A DNA stretch of 64,000 bases. Origin: Macrolepiota albuminosa (taxonomy: Eukaryota > Basidiomycota > Agaricomycetes > Agaricales > Agaricaceae). Positions within the stretch are counted from its first letter, which is position 1. The number at the start of each line of letters is the position of its first letter. The notes below the pieces were generated by a model. That model saw only the letters and a list, made by a program, of their open reading frames with translations. It was not told the origin of the DNA and did not search any database. Location of the stretch: assembly GCA_027475525.1 (NCBI GenBank), contig JAMWFC010000051.1, positions 620,001 to 684,000 on the forward strand, read 5' to 3'. Below are positions 22,561-31,905 of this stretch, in pieces. Made by a program: the position numbers and the translations under genes.

Positions 22561-24174
22561 GACCACTGTGAACAGTGAAACAATGCAAAAATGACTGCGC
22601 AACAAGTGTATGTATGATACGTGAAATGTCCTGAGGATCTGTCTAGGCTTGTCAGAGCGAGTAAAGACGACGTACATTAAACAGAACAATGTCGAATGCG
22701 CCGGAATGCATTGCGACAACGACGAGGCGTGGGCGGTGCCAGTATACGTCGACCCGCACACGGTTGAGCGGCCCTCCGGCCCGGAGGCGGGTATGTATCC
22801 ACACAGTGGTCTTTGTTCGACTGAACTTAGAATGACAAAGACAATGGAAGACATGACCAGTCAAGATTCTCCATCGAGTGCCCTTATGTTTCTAATTTTG
22901 CAAAGTGTTTCCCTTGGAACAGCTCAATATTAAACTTCTCTTTCCTCCAAGTATTTCTCTTTTCCCCCCCATATCGTGTCATGCGCGTCCCCAATTTTCT
23001 CCGTGCCGAAGCATGGACCCTCCCACCAAGCGAAAGTGCTTTTGGCCACCGCAGCAATCAGGATATGGATCCTGTCCCTCCTTCACAGAGAACATGGACT
23101 ACATGGAACTTTATTGCCTATTGGGTGTCCGATGCCACTAACGTTGCAATGTGGCAGTTTGCTAGTTCCATGCTTGCAGTCGGTTTGACGTGGTATGGAT
23201 GCCCCTTATGCCCTCTTGAAAAGTCCCTTATACTCCTCAAGGAAACAAGCTTTGGCCGCCATTGCAGTTGGTTATTGCCTTCTTGCTGTGTGTACTACCA
23301 ATATATCAACTTGATTGCCTTACGTATGGCTTTTGGTTCTAGATTGTTATGGTCCTCAATGGAACTGTCGGAGCACGTCTTCACATCGGCTTCCCTGTCC
23401 TGACTCGGTCTTCTTTTGGCTATTGGTTCAGCTGGTTTAGCGTGATAAGCAGAGTTGTCCTTGCTATGTTCTGGTTTGGTATTCAGGTAATTTACCTCTC
23501 GAGTTTCTTCCCTTTAGTTGTTGTTGACTACTTCCAGACATTTTCTGGTTCGGAATGCATCTATCAGATGCTCAAGGCCATCTGGCCTACAATTGCGCAC
23601 ATGCCGAATCATCTATCTGCTTCGTCACCTGTTACCACAAGAGGTTCGTACTTGAGGTCTGCTTGCTTTCTCTGCTTCATTATCACTTTATCAGACATGA
23701 TGTGCTACTTCCTTTTTTGGCTCATCCAATTTCCATTTCTCCTCGTCCCCCCTCAAAAGATCAGGCATTTTTTTACAATCAAATCTATCATTGTCCCTTG
23801 TGCATGGCTTGCCATCCTCTCCTGGGCCATGGCTAGAGTGCCGTCTAGCAAGAGTTTAGCTCCTGACAAGGGTCCACTCACCCAAGCCACTTCAAGTAAC
23901 AGCGTGCTTGCATGGACATGGCTTAATGCACTCAACAGCACCCTGGGTGTCTCTTGTACAATCTCGATCAACATCCCTGACTTTACAGTATGTGCTTATT
24001 TCAAAGGAATTGTATTTGAATACACTCAACACTTTGACAGAGATATGCCAAGAATGACCGCGCGTATGACTATTTTAAAACCTGTCTCAATTACTATTTA
24101 ACATTCTTTGCAGGCAATACGTGCAGATTTTCATCATCCCAGTTGCTTTTACCCTTGTCTGTTTTATAGGCATG

Positions 24175-24178
24175 CCGT
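24175..24178. repeat. Target site duplication CCGT (left)
   Basis: The four bases before the 5' LTR recur at 30873-30876 right after the 3' LTR. This fits integrase-mediated insertion of an LTR element. Confidence 0.75.
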
Positions 24179-25137
24179 TGATAGGACCCTATACAGGTTA
24201 GGCGCATCAACGGCAGGCTCGGCACCGGCTCCGGAAACCTTGCCGCACTCGTCCCGAACTTAGCGCGCGCGTTCTACCTATTTTAAGCCATTTCTGACGG
24301 CCGCGCACGGCAAGAAGCAGATCCAATCAATGATAGCGCCGACGGCAGCAGGAATGACAACTGACAGATGGCATCAGTCACTGACGACAGCGCTTAGCGA
24401 GAAGCTTGATGATCTATCAAAAACTGACGGACAGCTTGGCGTTTGACCTTGGCGTCTGACACCGCTTACCGTCTCGATTTGGCGCCAAACGTCGCTTAGG
24501 TGCTCTGACAGACAGAAGGGTGATGGATTGATGGTTTAGCACCGCGATCTGCCGCCTGGTGGCGCCAAGGGTCCTCAAAGGACGGTAGGGATCGGAAACC
24601 GTTGGAGCTACCCCTATGAAATTTTCCAGTTTACCGCACTTTGGCGATGGTTGGTCACTGGCGACGGTGAACTCCTTGTAGTATATATATTACTTACCGA
24701 CTTGTACATACACAATCATCAGAGCAGAACAATAGACCACAGTTTACTCCCCTTTCCTCAGTCTCCCTTACGCTCAAGAGCTCATTTACGCTACAGTCGG
24801 CAACGTCGAACTCATCGGTAGTTACAGACGCTCGCCAACACTCGACACACTCGCGCCTTGCAACTACGGCAGGCATTATCGACGCTTAGACTTCGCTAAG
24901 CTTACCGTGCTCTTGCCGCTTACCTTTGCCGTGTTCGCTTACCGCTCTTTCCTAGGCGCTTTACCTTAGCGCTTTACACTTGCCGACCCCGTTACCGACT
25001 TTTACCCTTTTTCACAGACGCGTTCTCTGGGACCTGCCCGGGACTCCTCAAATCACTTATAGCGCGCCCAACGCACACTCTTGGTACGGTAACACTCCAG
25101 TTACATTTGTTACTGACCAAAACTTTGGGCGTCATCA
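24179..25137 (+). repeat. 5' LTR (959 bp)
   Basis: Same length and, by eye, the same sequence as 29914-30872. A TATA-like GTATATATATTAC lies near 24680, followed by a C/T-rich leader. This suggests the U3 promoter and R start. Confidence 0.93.
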
Positions 25138-25140
25138 AAT

Positions 25141-25156
25141 TGGAGCCCACCGCGAG
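25141..25156 (+). promoter_or_regulatory. Putative primer-binding site
   Basis: TGGAGCCCACCGCGAG starts three bases after the 5' LTR and begins with TGG, complementary to a tRNA CCA end. I could not assign the priming tRNA. Confidence 0.55.
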
Positions 25157-25520
25157 GGATCTCTAGGGCAGAATTCCGCCAGAAACCCGTCTCCAGCGTA
25201 GGCGCCGCCTGCTAGAGCAGTCGGCAGAAGGCATTGCTCCTTCCCACCCATCAACTCCACAACCACCTGGTGCCTTACCGGGTCTCTCTCTCGCCCAGGA
25301 ACTACAGAACGCCACTGTAGACGCTTTTCCTGATCTCTTCCCGCATTCCCTCGATTATAGTACCGACGACCCCTTAGCGTCGCCCTTTACCTTACCGCAA
25401 TCAGTTACCCCTATCACTCCGTTAACACCGCTTTCACAACTCGTCATTTCGCTCACCCCGTCGCCAACCTCTAGAACTCCTTCCCCACTACCGCTAACCG
25501 AACTCGCCAACACAGTCGCT

Positions 25521-27833
25521 ATGGAACAACAAGTCCAACGCATGCCGCCACGCAACCACTTCTCGGCACCGAAATGGGACGAGACCAAGCCACGGGAGCT
25601 CTCCCAGTATTTCAAGGAATTGGAGTATTTATTCAGAGATTGTAACATTACCGACCACACGCAGATGAAGGAGTACGCGGCAAGATACGTATCGTATGAC
25701 ACGGCAGAGACGTGGACAGGTCTTACCGAGTTTGCCGCCTTTGTCCCTGCCGCACCGCCAGCTCCAGCCCAAGGCGCTTCGTATGAGGACTGGAAGACAG
25801 CAGTGATCCAGCTGTACCCTGGCGCCGAGGAGGCTACCCGATACACGGTAAACGAGTTACAGAAACTAGTACAGGAATCTTTCGACAGTGGCACATCGTC
25901 GCTTGGCGCATTCTCTACATATTACCGCGAGTTCCAGAAAGTCGCTAGGTGGCTTCTGCAGAACGGCAAGCTCTATATTAACGAGGAGCGTCGCCTGTTC
26001 CAGCAAGGCATCCCGACTTCGCTTTGGACTCGTATTGCTCGTCGCCTAGAGATAGTTCATCAGGCTCATCACCCAGACGAGCCCTATAACGTTGCCGACG
26101 TCTTTGAAGCCGGTAAATGGGTTCTCAAGGGAACAGACACTGGCGTTGGCATACCACGCGCTAGGACGAGCCCACCCCCTGAGCGAACTAACGGTATTAT
26201 TCCCATCCCGCCTCCCGCTGCCGACTTCGTTAAGAAGGAGGAGCTAAATGCTGCCATTACCGCTGCCGTCGCATCCGCTATGACACGTATCGAAACTATG
26301 ATCACGACAAATCTCACCGCTAACCGACCCGCTAACGTACCCGCACCTGGCCCTTGCCACTTCTGTGGGGAAATTGGCCACACCATGACTAGAGGACGCT
26401 GCGCTACCCTCGAGAATTACGTTCGCCAAGGTAGAATTCGACGAGCTATCGACGGCAAGATAGTCCTCACCACTGGCGCCACCATCCCCAACTACCCAGA
26501 CAAGAAGTCCTTCCAGGAGCGGGTAGATGAATGGCATAGGCGCAATCCAGGACAAATCGTTACCGGCACGTTATCTGGCAACGCCAACCCCGACCCAGAC
26601 CAGGCGACTCAACAGCAGATGATCCACGAGGTCCTACATTTCGACAGCGTTGGCGACCGCCCTACCTTCTCGCGGGAAGAGCGAATCGCTAAGCTGCAAC
26701 AGGAGTTGGATTCGCTTAAGAATCAGGTTTTTGATGGTGTTGAAGTTAAGCAGCCCAAACAACCTCTCAAAGGATATAAGCCGATGCCTCCCGCTAGCAA
26801 GTTACCGACACCTTCTCCTGCCGCACCGCCTGCTACTGCTCCTGCTCCTGCTCCAGAACCCTCGTCGTCCGCTACCGCTCCCGAACCGCCTTTGCCGCCT
26901 CTCCATCCCTACTCAGGGATTCCCGACCGTTACCATGCTCCCGCACAACGAAACTTTGCCGCTCCCGAGAAGCGTCCTGAGGGTGGCTACCGACCTACCG
27001 CGCCAATTTTCGACATAGAAAAATCGAACCACGTCTTTAACCGCATCATGAAAACCGCCGTTACCTTGTCAGTAGAAGAGCTTTGCAGTATTGCTCCCGA
27101 CGTCCGCAACCAGGTCAAAACGGCAGTCACTCCTCGACGACCCTTGGCGACAGCCGTTGCCGAGGTTGATGAACTCGACGACGCGCTTCCTGGTTTCTCT
27201 GTTACCATTGACGCTCCCGACACTGAAGATACATCTGCCGACTCCATCGCTAACGCCACCTCTGTGGACCCAGTGGAGACCTACCTTAGGTCGGTGGACC
27301 ATGGAGAGGACCCCGCTATCCTTACCGTCGCTCAAGAATCACACGCTATCCGCTCAGTCGCGCTAACGGTAGACAACAAGCACGAGGTAGAGGCGATCGT
27401 GGATAGCGGTTCCCAGATCATTTCTATGGCAGCAGAAGTCGCTAACGATTTAGGCCTCATTTATGACCCTACCGTTATATTAAACATGCAGAGCGCTAAC
27501 GGTACGGTGGACAGATCCCTAGGCCTCGCCAAGAACGTGCCCTGCACCCTTGGCGACATTACGTTTTATCTTCAGATACACATTTTACGCTCCCCGGCAT
27601 ACGACTTACTACTCGGCAGACCTTTCGACGTCTTGGCGCGATCAGTCGTCAAGACAGTTACCGACGAGGAAACGACCCTCACAATTAGCGACCCCAATTC
27701 CGGAATCCGACGAACGGTGCCAACGTTCCCTAGGGGACAACGAAAAGGCGCCCTCGCCAAGCCACCGGAGTTTACCGACCAGCACGCCAACGAACGACCC
27801 TACCGGTGTTTTCACAGACCATCGAGGAGGTGA
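25521..27833 (+). CDS. Retrotransposon Gag plus aspartic protease (770 residues)
   Basis: Open frame from ATG 25521. The N-terminal capsid region includes MPPRNHFSAPKWDETKPREL and WKTAVIQLYPGAEEATRYTV, as in gypsy Gag proteins of fungi. A zinc knuckle reads CHFCGEIGHTMTRGRC; the last spacing is six rather than the usual four residues. A proline/alanine-rich linker follows. The retropepsin part has the catalytic DSG in VEAIVDSGSQIISMAAEVAN, with flap and hydrophobic partner regions ending AYDLLLGRPFDVLARSV. The frame ends at 27833, about 100 bases into the open pol frame. It forms virus-like particles and processes the polyprotein in the cytoplasm. Confidence 0.9.
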   Translation: MEQQVQRMPPRNHFSAPKWDETKPRELSQYFKELEYLFRDCNITDHTQMKEYAARYVSYDTAETWTGLTEFAAFVPAAPPAPAQGASYEDWKTAVIQLYPGAEEATRYTVNELQKLVQESFDSGTSSLGAFSTYYREFQKVARWLLQNGKLYINEERRLFQQGIPTSLWTRIARRLEIVHQAHHPDEPYNVADVFEAGKWVLKGTDTGVGIPRARTSPPPERTNGIIPIPPPAADFVKKEELNAAITAAVASAMTRIETMITTNLTANRPANVPAPGPCHFCGEIGHTMTRGRCATLENYVRQGRIRRAIDGKIVLTTGATIPNYPDKKSFQERVDEWHRRNPGQIVTGTLSGNANPDPDQATQQQMIHEVLHFDSVGDRPTFSREERIAKLQQELDSLKNQVFDGVEVKQPKQPLKGYKPMPPASKLPTPSPAAPPATAPAPAPEPSSSATAPEPPLPPLHPYSGIPDRYHAPAQRNFAAPEKRPEGGYRPTAPIFDIEKSNHVFNRIMKTAVTLSVEELCSIAPDVRNQVKTAVTPRRPLATAVAEVDELDDALPGFSVTIDAPDTEDTSADSIANATSVDPVETYLRSVDHGEDPAILTVAQESHAIRSVALTVDNKHEVEAIVDSGSQIISMAAEVANDLGLIYDPTVILNMQSANGTVDRSLGLAKNVPCTLGDITFYLQIHILRSPAYDLLLGRPFDVLARSVVKTVTDEETTLTISDPNSGIRRTVPTFPRGQRKGALAKPPEFTDQHANERPYRCFHRPSRR

Positions 27834-29884
27834 TTGGCGATGATCACGGAGATGTGGCGCTAACGCTGGAATTTGACCATTCAACTGGTCTTGTAACTGT
27901 TATGTCTACTGCCTTTCTTGACGAAAATGTTTTAACTACTTTACCCACTACCGACGCAGAGCCTTCCCAGAAAAATCAAAACATTACCGACTCCGCTCTT
28001 GCCTACTTGTACCTTACCGCTTCCGAATCTTTTCAGAATATTGCGTCTACCGACACCTATCTCACTACGCTTCCCGGAGCCTCGTCTCCTGCCGTTCTTG
28101 GACTTGCCGCTCCTCAGGCTACAGTTCCCCTTTCCACCTCTGTTTATAATCAGGCTAACGCTCCCAAAAGGAAAGGGGTTCAAGTGAAAAAGAAATATAA
28201 GCCAGTCGCGCTTAAAACAAAACCCATCGCTACGCACTCTCCCGAGACTTTTAGAATCGAGCGCCAGATCATTGGCGACCCTCTTGCCGACCTACCTATT
28301 TTATCGCCAAACCCGTCACCCTTTCAGCCCACGGGACGTTTTACCGCGGAACGCCAACAGCAGTTCGCCAAGGAGCACGACACAGGATTTTTGACCAAAG
28401 ATGAGTTGAACGTCCTTACCGATCTCGTCGCTAAGCAAGACAAAGCCTTTGCCTGGGAGGACTCAGAACGCGGCAGTCTACGTACAGACTTCTTCCCGCC
28501 AGTCGTTATCCCGACTATCCCTCACGTGCCGTGGACTGAGCACAACCGACCGCTACCGCCTGGAATCGAAGCCGAGGTCTGCCAAATTATTAGGACCAAG
28601 ATACAGGCTGGCGTCTACGAGCCCTCAAATAGTTCTTACCGCTCCCGTTGGTTCTGCGTCCTCAAAAAGAACGGCAACCTCCGTATAGTCCACAGTCTCG
28701 AGCCGCTGAACAGAGTTACCATTCGACACTCTGGCGTACCGCCTTTCCCTGACCACTTTGCCGAGTCCTTTGCCGGGCGCATTTGTGGCGCCACCCTTGA
28801 TCTCTACGTTGGCTACGACGAACGTCTGATACACCCCTCTTCCCGGGATCTCACTACCTTTCAAACTCCGTTTGGCGCCTTGCGCCTAGTTACCTTGCCG
28901 ATGGGCTGGACAAACTCAGTCCCTATATTCCACGACGACATCACGTTTATCCTCCAACCCGAGATACCGCATAATGTCCTAAGTTTCATCGACGACGTTG
29001 GCGTCAAAGGCCCCAAAGACTGGCGACTCATGAACGGCTTACCGGCGACCCATCCCGAGAACCCCAATATTCGCTTAGCGCTATGGGACTTCTTCCAGCT
29101 GCTCAATCGAGTCCTCCAGCGTATGAAGTATAGCGGTGGGACTTTTAGCGGTCACAAACTTCTCCTTTGCGCGCCAAGGTTCAAAATCCTTGGTCACATC
29201 TGCACTCCCGACGGTCGCGTTCCCGACGAGTCTCGCTTAGCACTCCTGGAGCGATGGGGCCCTTGCCGCGACTTATCTGAAGTTCGCGCCTTTCTTGGCA
29301 CCGTTGGCGTTCTGAGGATATTCGTCAAGAACTTTGCCCATCGCGCACATGCCCTTAACCGACTCACCCGCGCTAACGAGCCCTTCGAATTTGGGCCAGA
29401 CCAGGTCACTGCCCAACGCGACTTAGTAAAAGCTCTGCAGGACGCCAAGCCCCTAGTTCCCATCGACTATAGCTCTGCCGATCCTGTTATCTTGGCGGTG
29501 GATACCTCGTACATTGCCGTTGGCTACTTCTTGTGCCAGTGCCTTAGCGATAATCGGAAACAGCGACGCTACAACCGTTTTGGGTCGATCACGCTAAACG
29601 ACCGAGAGTCTCGCTACAGTCAGCCTAAGCTAGAGCTCTATGGACTTTTCAAAACCTTCCGGTCGCTAAAGATGTACTTGATTGGCGTGCGGAATCTTAT
29701 TGTTGAAGTCGACGCTAGATACATCAAAGGCATGCTGCAGAATCCCGACATCCAGCCATCCGCTAGCATGAACCGGTGGGTAGTCGCCATCCTCATGTTT
29801 CACTTTGAGTTGGTACACGTCAAGAGCTCTTTCCACGGACCATCTGTCACAAAAGCGGTAACGGTAGCCTTATTTGGTGACTGA
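27734..29884 (+). CDS. Retrotransposon Pol: reverse transcriptase and RNase H, no integrase
   Basis: Frame open from 27734 (after a TAG) to the stop at 29884. It is in the -1 frame relative to Gag-protease with about 100 bases of overlap and no ATG near its start, so expression by ribosomal frameshifting is likely. RT motifs include RSRWFCVLKKNGNLRIVHSL, TLDLYVGYDERLIHP, FGALRLVTLPMGWTNSVPIF and the catalytic SFIDDVGVKG (FIDD in place of YIDD/YVDD). RNase H shows LAVDTSYIAVGYFLCQ, LYGLFKTFRSLKMYLIGVRN and VEVDARYIKGML. Normally HGPDGLSRR leads into integrase; here the frame reads SSFHGPSVTKAVTVALFGD and stops. The missing part implies an internal 3' deletion. Confidence 0.9.
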   Translation, partial: GTTKRRPRQATGVYRPARQRTTLPVFSQTIEEVIGDDHGDVALTLEFDHSTGLVTVMSTAFLDENVLTTLPTTDAEPSQKNQNITDSALAYLYLTASESFQNIASTDTYLTTLPGASSPAVLGLAAPQATVPLSTSVYNQANAPKRKGVQVKKKYKPVALKTKPIATHSPETFRIERQIIGDPLADLPILSPNPSPFQPTGRFTAERQQQFAKEHDTGFLTKDELNVLTDLVAKQDKAFAWEDSERGSLRTDFFPPVVIPTIPHVPWTEHNRPLPPGIEAEVCQIIRTKIQAGVYEPSNSSYRSRWFCVLKKNGNLRIVHSLEPLNRVTIRHSGVPPFPDHFAESFAGRICGATLDLYVGYDERLIHPSSRDLTTFQTPFGALRLVTLPMGWTNSVPIFHDDITFILQPEIPHNVLSFIDDVGVKGPKDWRLMNGLPATHPENPNIRLALWDFFQLLNRVLQRMKYSGGTFSGHKLLLCAPRFKILGHICTPDGRVPDESRLALLERWGPCRDLSEVRAFLGTVGVLRIFVKNFAHRAHALNRLTRANEPFEFGPDQVTAQRDLVKALQDAKPLVPIDYSSADPVILAVDTSYIAVGYFLCQCLSDNRKQRRYNRFGSITLNDRESRYSQPKLELYGLFKTFRSLKMYLIGVRNLIVEVDARYIKGMLQNPDIQPSASMNRWVVAILMFHFELVHVKSSFHGPSVTKAVTVALFGD

Positions 29885-29904
29885 GGACAGTCAATTTTTC
29901 AGTT

Positions 29905-29913
29905 GGGGGGAGA
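29905..29913 (+). promoter_or_regulatory. Polypurine tract for plus-strand priming
   Basis: GGGGGGAGA lies immediately before the 3' LTR start TGATAGG, as expected for the plus-strand primer. Confidence 0.75.
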
Positions 29914-30872
29914 TGATAGGACCCTATACAGGTTAGGCGCATCAACGGCAGGCTCGGCACCGGCTCCGGAAACCTTGCCGCACTCGTCCCGAACTTAGCG
30001 CGCGCGTTCTACCTATTTTAAGCCATTTCTGACGGCCGCGCACGGCAAGAAGCAGATCCAATCAATGATAGCGCCGACGGCAGCAGGAATGACAACTGAC
30101 AGATGGCATCAGTCACTGACGACAGCGCTTAGCGAGAAGCTTGATGATCTATCAAAAACTGACGGACAGCTTGGCGTTTGACCTTGGCGTCTGACACCGC
30201 TTACCGTCTCGATTTGGCGCCAAACGTCGCTTAGGTGCTCTGACAGACAGAAGGGTGATGGATTGATGGTTTAGCACCGCGATCTGCCGCCTGGTGGCGC
30301 CAAGGGTCCTCAAAGGACGGTAGGGATCGGAAACCGTTGGAGCTACCCCTATGAAATTTTCCAGTTTACCGCACTTTGGCGATGGTTGGTCACTGGCGAC
30401 GGTGAACTCCTTGTAGTATATATATTACTTACCGACTTGTACATACACAATCATCAGAGCAGAACAATAGACCACAGTTTACTCCCCTTTCCTCAGTCTC
30501 CCTTACGCTCAAGAGCTCATTTACGCTACAGTCGGCAACGTCGAACTCATCGGTAGTTACAGACGCTCGCCAACACTCGACACACTCGCGCCTTGCAACT
30601 ACGGCAGGCATTATCGACGCTTAGACTTCGCTAAGCTTACCGTGCTCTTGCCGCTTACCTTTGCCGTGTTCGCTTACCGCTCTTTCCTAGGCGCTTTACC
30701 TTAGCGCTTTACACTTGCCGACCCCGTTACCGACTTTTACCCTTTTTCACAGACGCGTTCTCTGGGACCTGCCCGGGACTCCTCAAATCACTTATAGCGC
30801 GCCCAACGCACACTCTTGGTACGGTAACACTCCAGTTACATTTGTTACTGACCAAAACTTTGGGCGTCATCA
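29914..30872 (+). repeat. 3' LTR (959 bp)
   Basis: Same length and, by eye, the same sequence as the 5' LTR. It is followed by CCGT and then resumed transporter intron sequence (ACATTTGTC). Confidence 0.93.
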
Positions 30873-30876
30873 CCGT
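30873..30876. repeat. Target site duplication CCGT (right)
   Basis: Matches 24175-24178 on the other side of the element. Confidence 0.75.
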
Positions 30877-31905
30877 ACATTTGTCTTTTATTTGTATCTT
30901 GTTAACTTTGACTTTGTAAAAGGCATCGCTGTAACCTCTGCCACAGAATTTATTTATGGAGAAGTCCTTTGGGACCCCCTCCGCCTCATCGACCTTTGGG
31001 ACAACAGAGCTGCAGCCTTTTTTGCAGCATTCAGCTTCTTCATCTCAATCATTGGCGCAAACATTGTAGCAAATAGTCTCAGCGCAGCGAATGATCTCAT
31101 GGGGCTATTTCCAAAATATGTCAATATCAGAAGAGGTCAGGTTATCTGTGCATTAATTGGAGGCTGGGCAATCTGTCCCTGGCAAATTTTAGCAACTGCA
31201 CCTGGTTTTTTGTCTTTTATGAGTGGATATACAGTTTTCCTTGGGCCATTTGCAGGGATGTAAGTGATTGGTCCTAATTTTTTCTTTGTGTATTCAATGT
31301 TTATATGTTCATGTTATTGGCAGAATGGTGGCAGATGTTGGTGTTTAACATAATTCACTTCACATTCTCTATTAATAAATTTTACTAGTTTTGGCTTGTG
31401 CATAAAGGCAGTGTTGATGTGCCTGCAATGTATAATCCTCATGGAAGATACAGGTACTGGAATGGCATCGTATGTTTGCTTTGGCATATTGAGTGATAGA
31501 ACTAACAACTATCACAGAACTGGAGAGCTGTAGTTACTCTCCTGTGTTCTGTGACACCCACTATGCCAGGACTTATAGGCAACATCACTACCAAGATCAA
31601 AGTTGGACGTGCCTTGCACCTCTTTGATATTGCTTGGCTTTATGGTGTGCGTTGTTGCTTCTGCATCTTTTCTTCTGCTGGTGAAGCAGTCACACTAGTT
31701 CTTCTCAGCCCTGTTTATCTTCTAGGGCTTATCAACTGTATGGCCTGCAACAGAGACATTTGTAGATGGGCCTGTTCTTGCAGATGAAAAGACATTGCCA
31801 TGCAATTTGAATAAGGAAAATGAAGGCAGTGTTAAGCAGTTGGTTGCTGCACAAAGGTTTTTTTGTTTCCTGTCACAAAATTGTTTCTTTAACATTGAAA
31901 GATAG

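Larger units (their letters stand above)
24179..30872 (+). mobile_element. Ty3/gypsy-like LTR retrotransposon lacking integrase, 6,694 bp
   Basis: Bounded by two 959 bp LTRs starting TGATAGGACCC and ending GGCGTCATCA, with a 4 bp CCGT target duplication. A primer-binding-like TGGAGCCCACCGCGAG begins at 25141, three bases after the 5' LTR. A purine tract (GGGGGGAGA, 29905-29913) abuts the 3' LTR. Internal frames carry Gag with a zinc knuckle, an aspartic protease, RT and RNase H. The order PR-RT-RH without an upstream integrase places it with Ty3/gypsy rather than copia. After the RNase H tether (FHGP) the frame ends about 40 bases later and the 3' LTR follows at once, so integrase and any chromodomain are absent. 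LTRs show no difference by eye, so insertion is recent; it must have used integrase in trans or been deleted in a master copy. Confidence 0.93.
22981..31905 (+). pseudogene. NCS1-family nucleobase/allantoin/thiamine-type transporter gene, split by a retrotransposon
   Basis: Exons 22981-23192, 23242-23287, 23343-23487, 23538-23643, 23695-23987, 24041-24063 and 24114-24169 lie left of the element. Exons 30923-31259, 31324-31336 (13 bases), 31389-31469 and the tail from 31518 lie right of it. Joined, they spell an NCS1 carrier: NQDMDPVPPSQRTWTTWNFI, VMVLNGTVGARLHIGFPVLT, FSGSECIYQMLKAIWP, NIPDFTRYAKNDRAQYVQIF, ATEFIYGEVLWDPLRLIDLW, NSLSAANDLMGLFPKYVNIR, GYTVFLGPFAGIMVAD, VDVPAMYNPHGRYRYW and TETFVDGPVLADE. 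The family imports purines, pyrimidines, allantoin or thiamine by about 12 membrane helices; the substrate cannot be told here. The LTR element sits 9 bases inside an intron with a GC donor. A frame slip near 31646 may add a second lesion. The allele is probably non-functional unless a 6.7 kb intron is removed. Confidence 0.85.

Noticed and set aside
24694..24876. 60-residue frame on the minus strand, repeated exactly at 30429-30611
   Set aside because: It lies inside both LTRs; the repeat is due to the LTR pair and the frame has no protein features.
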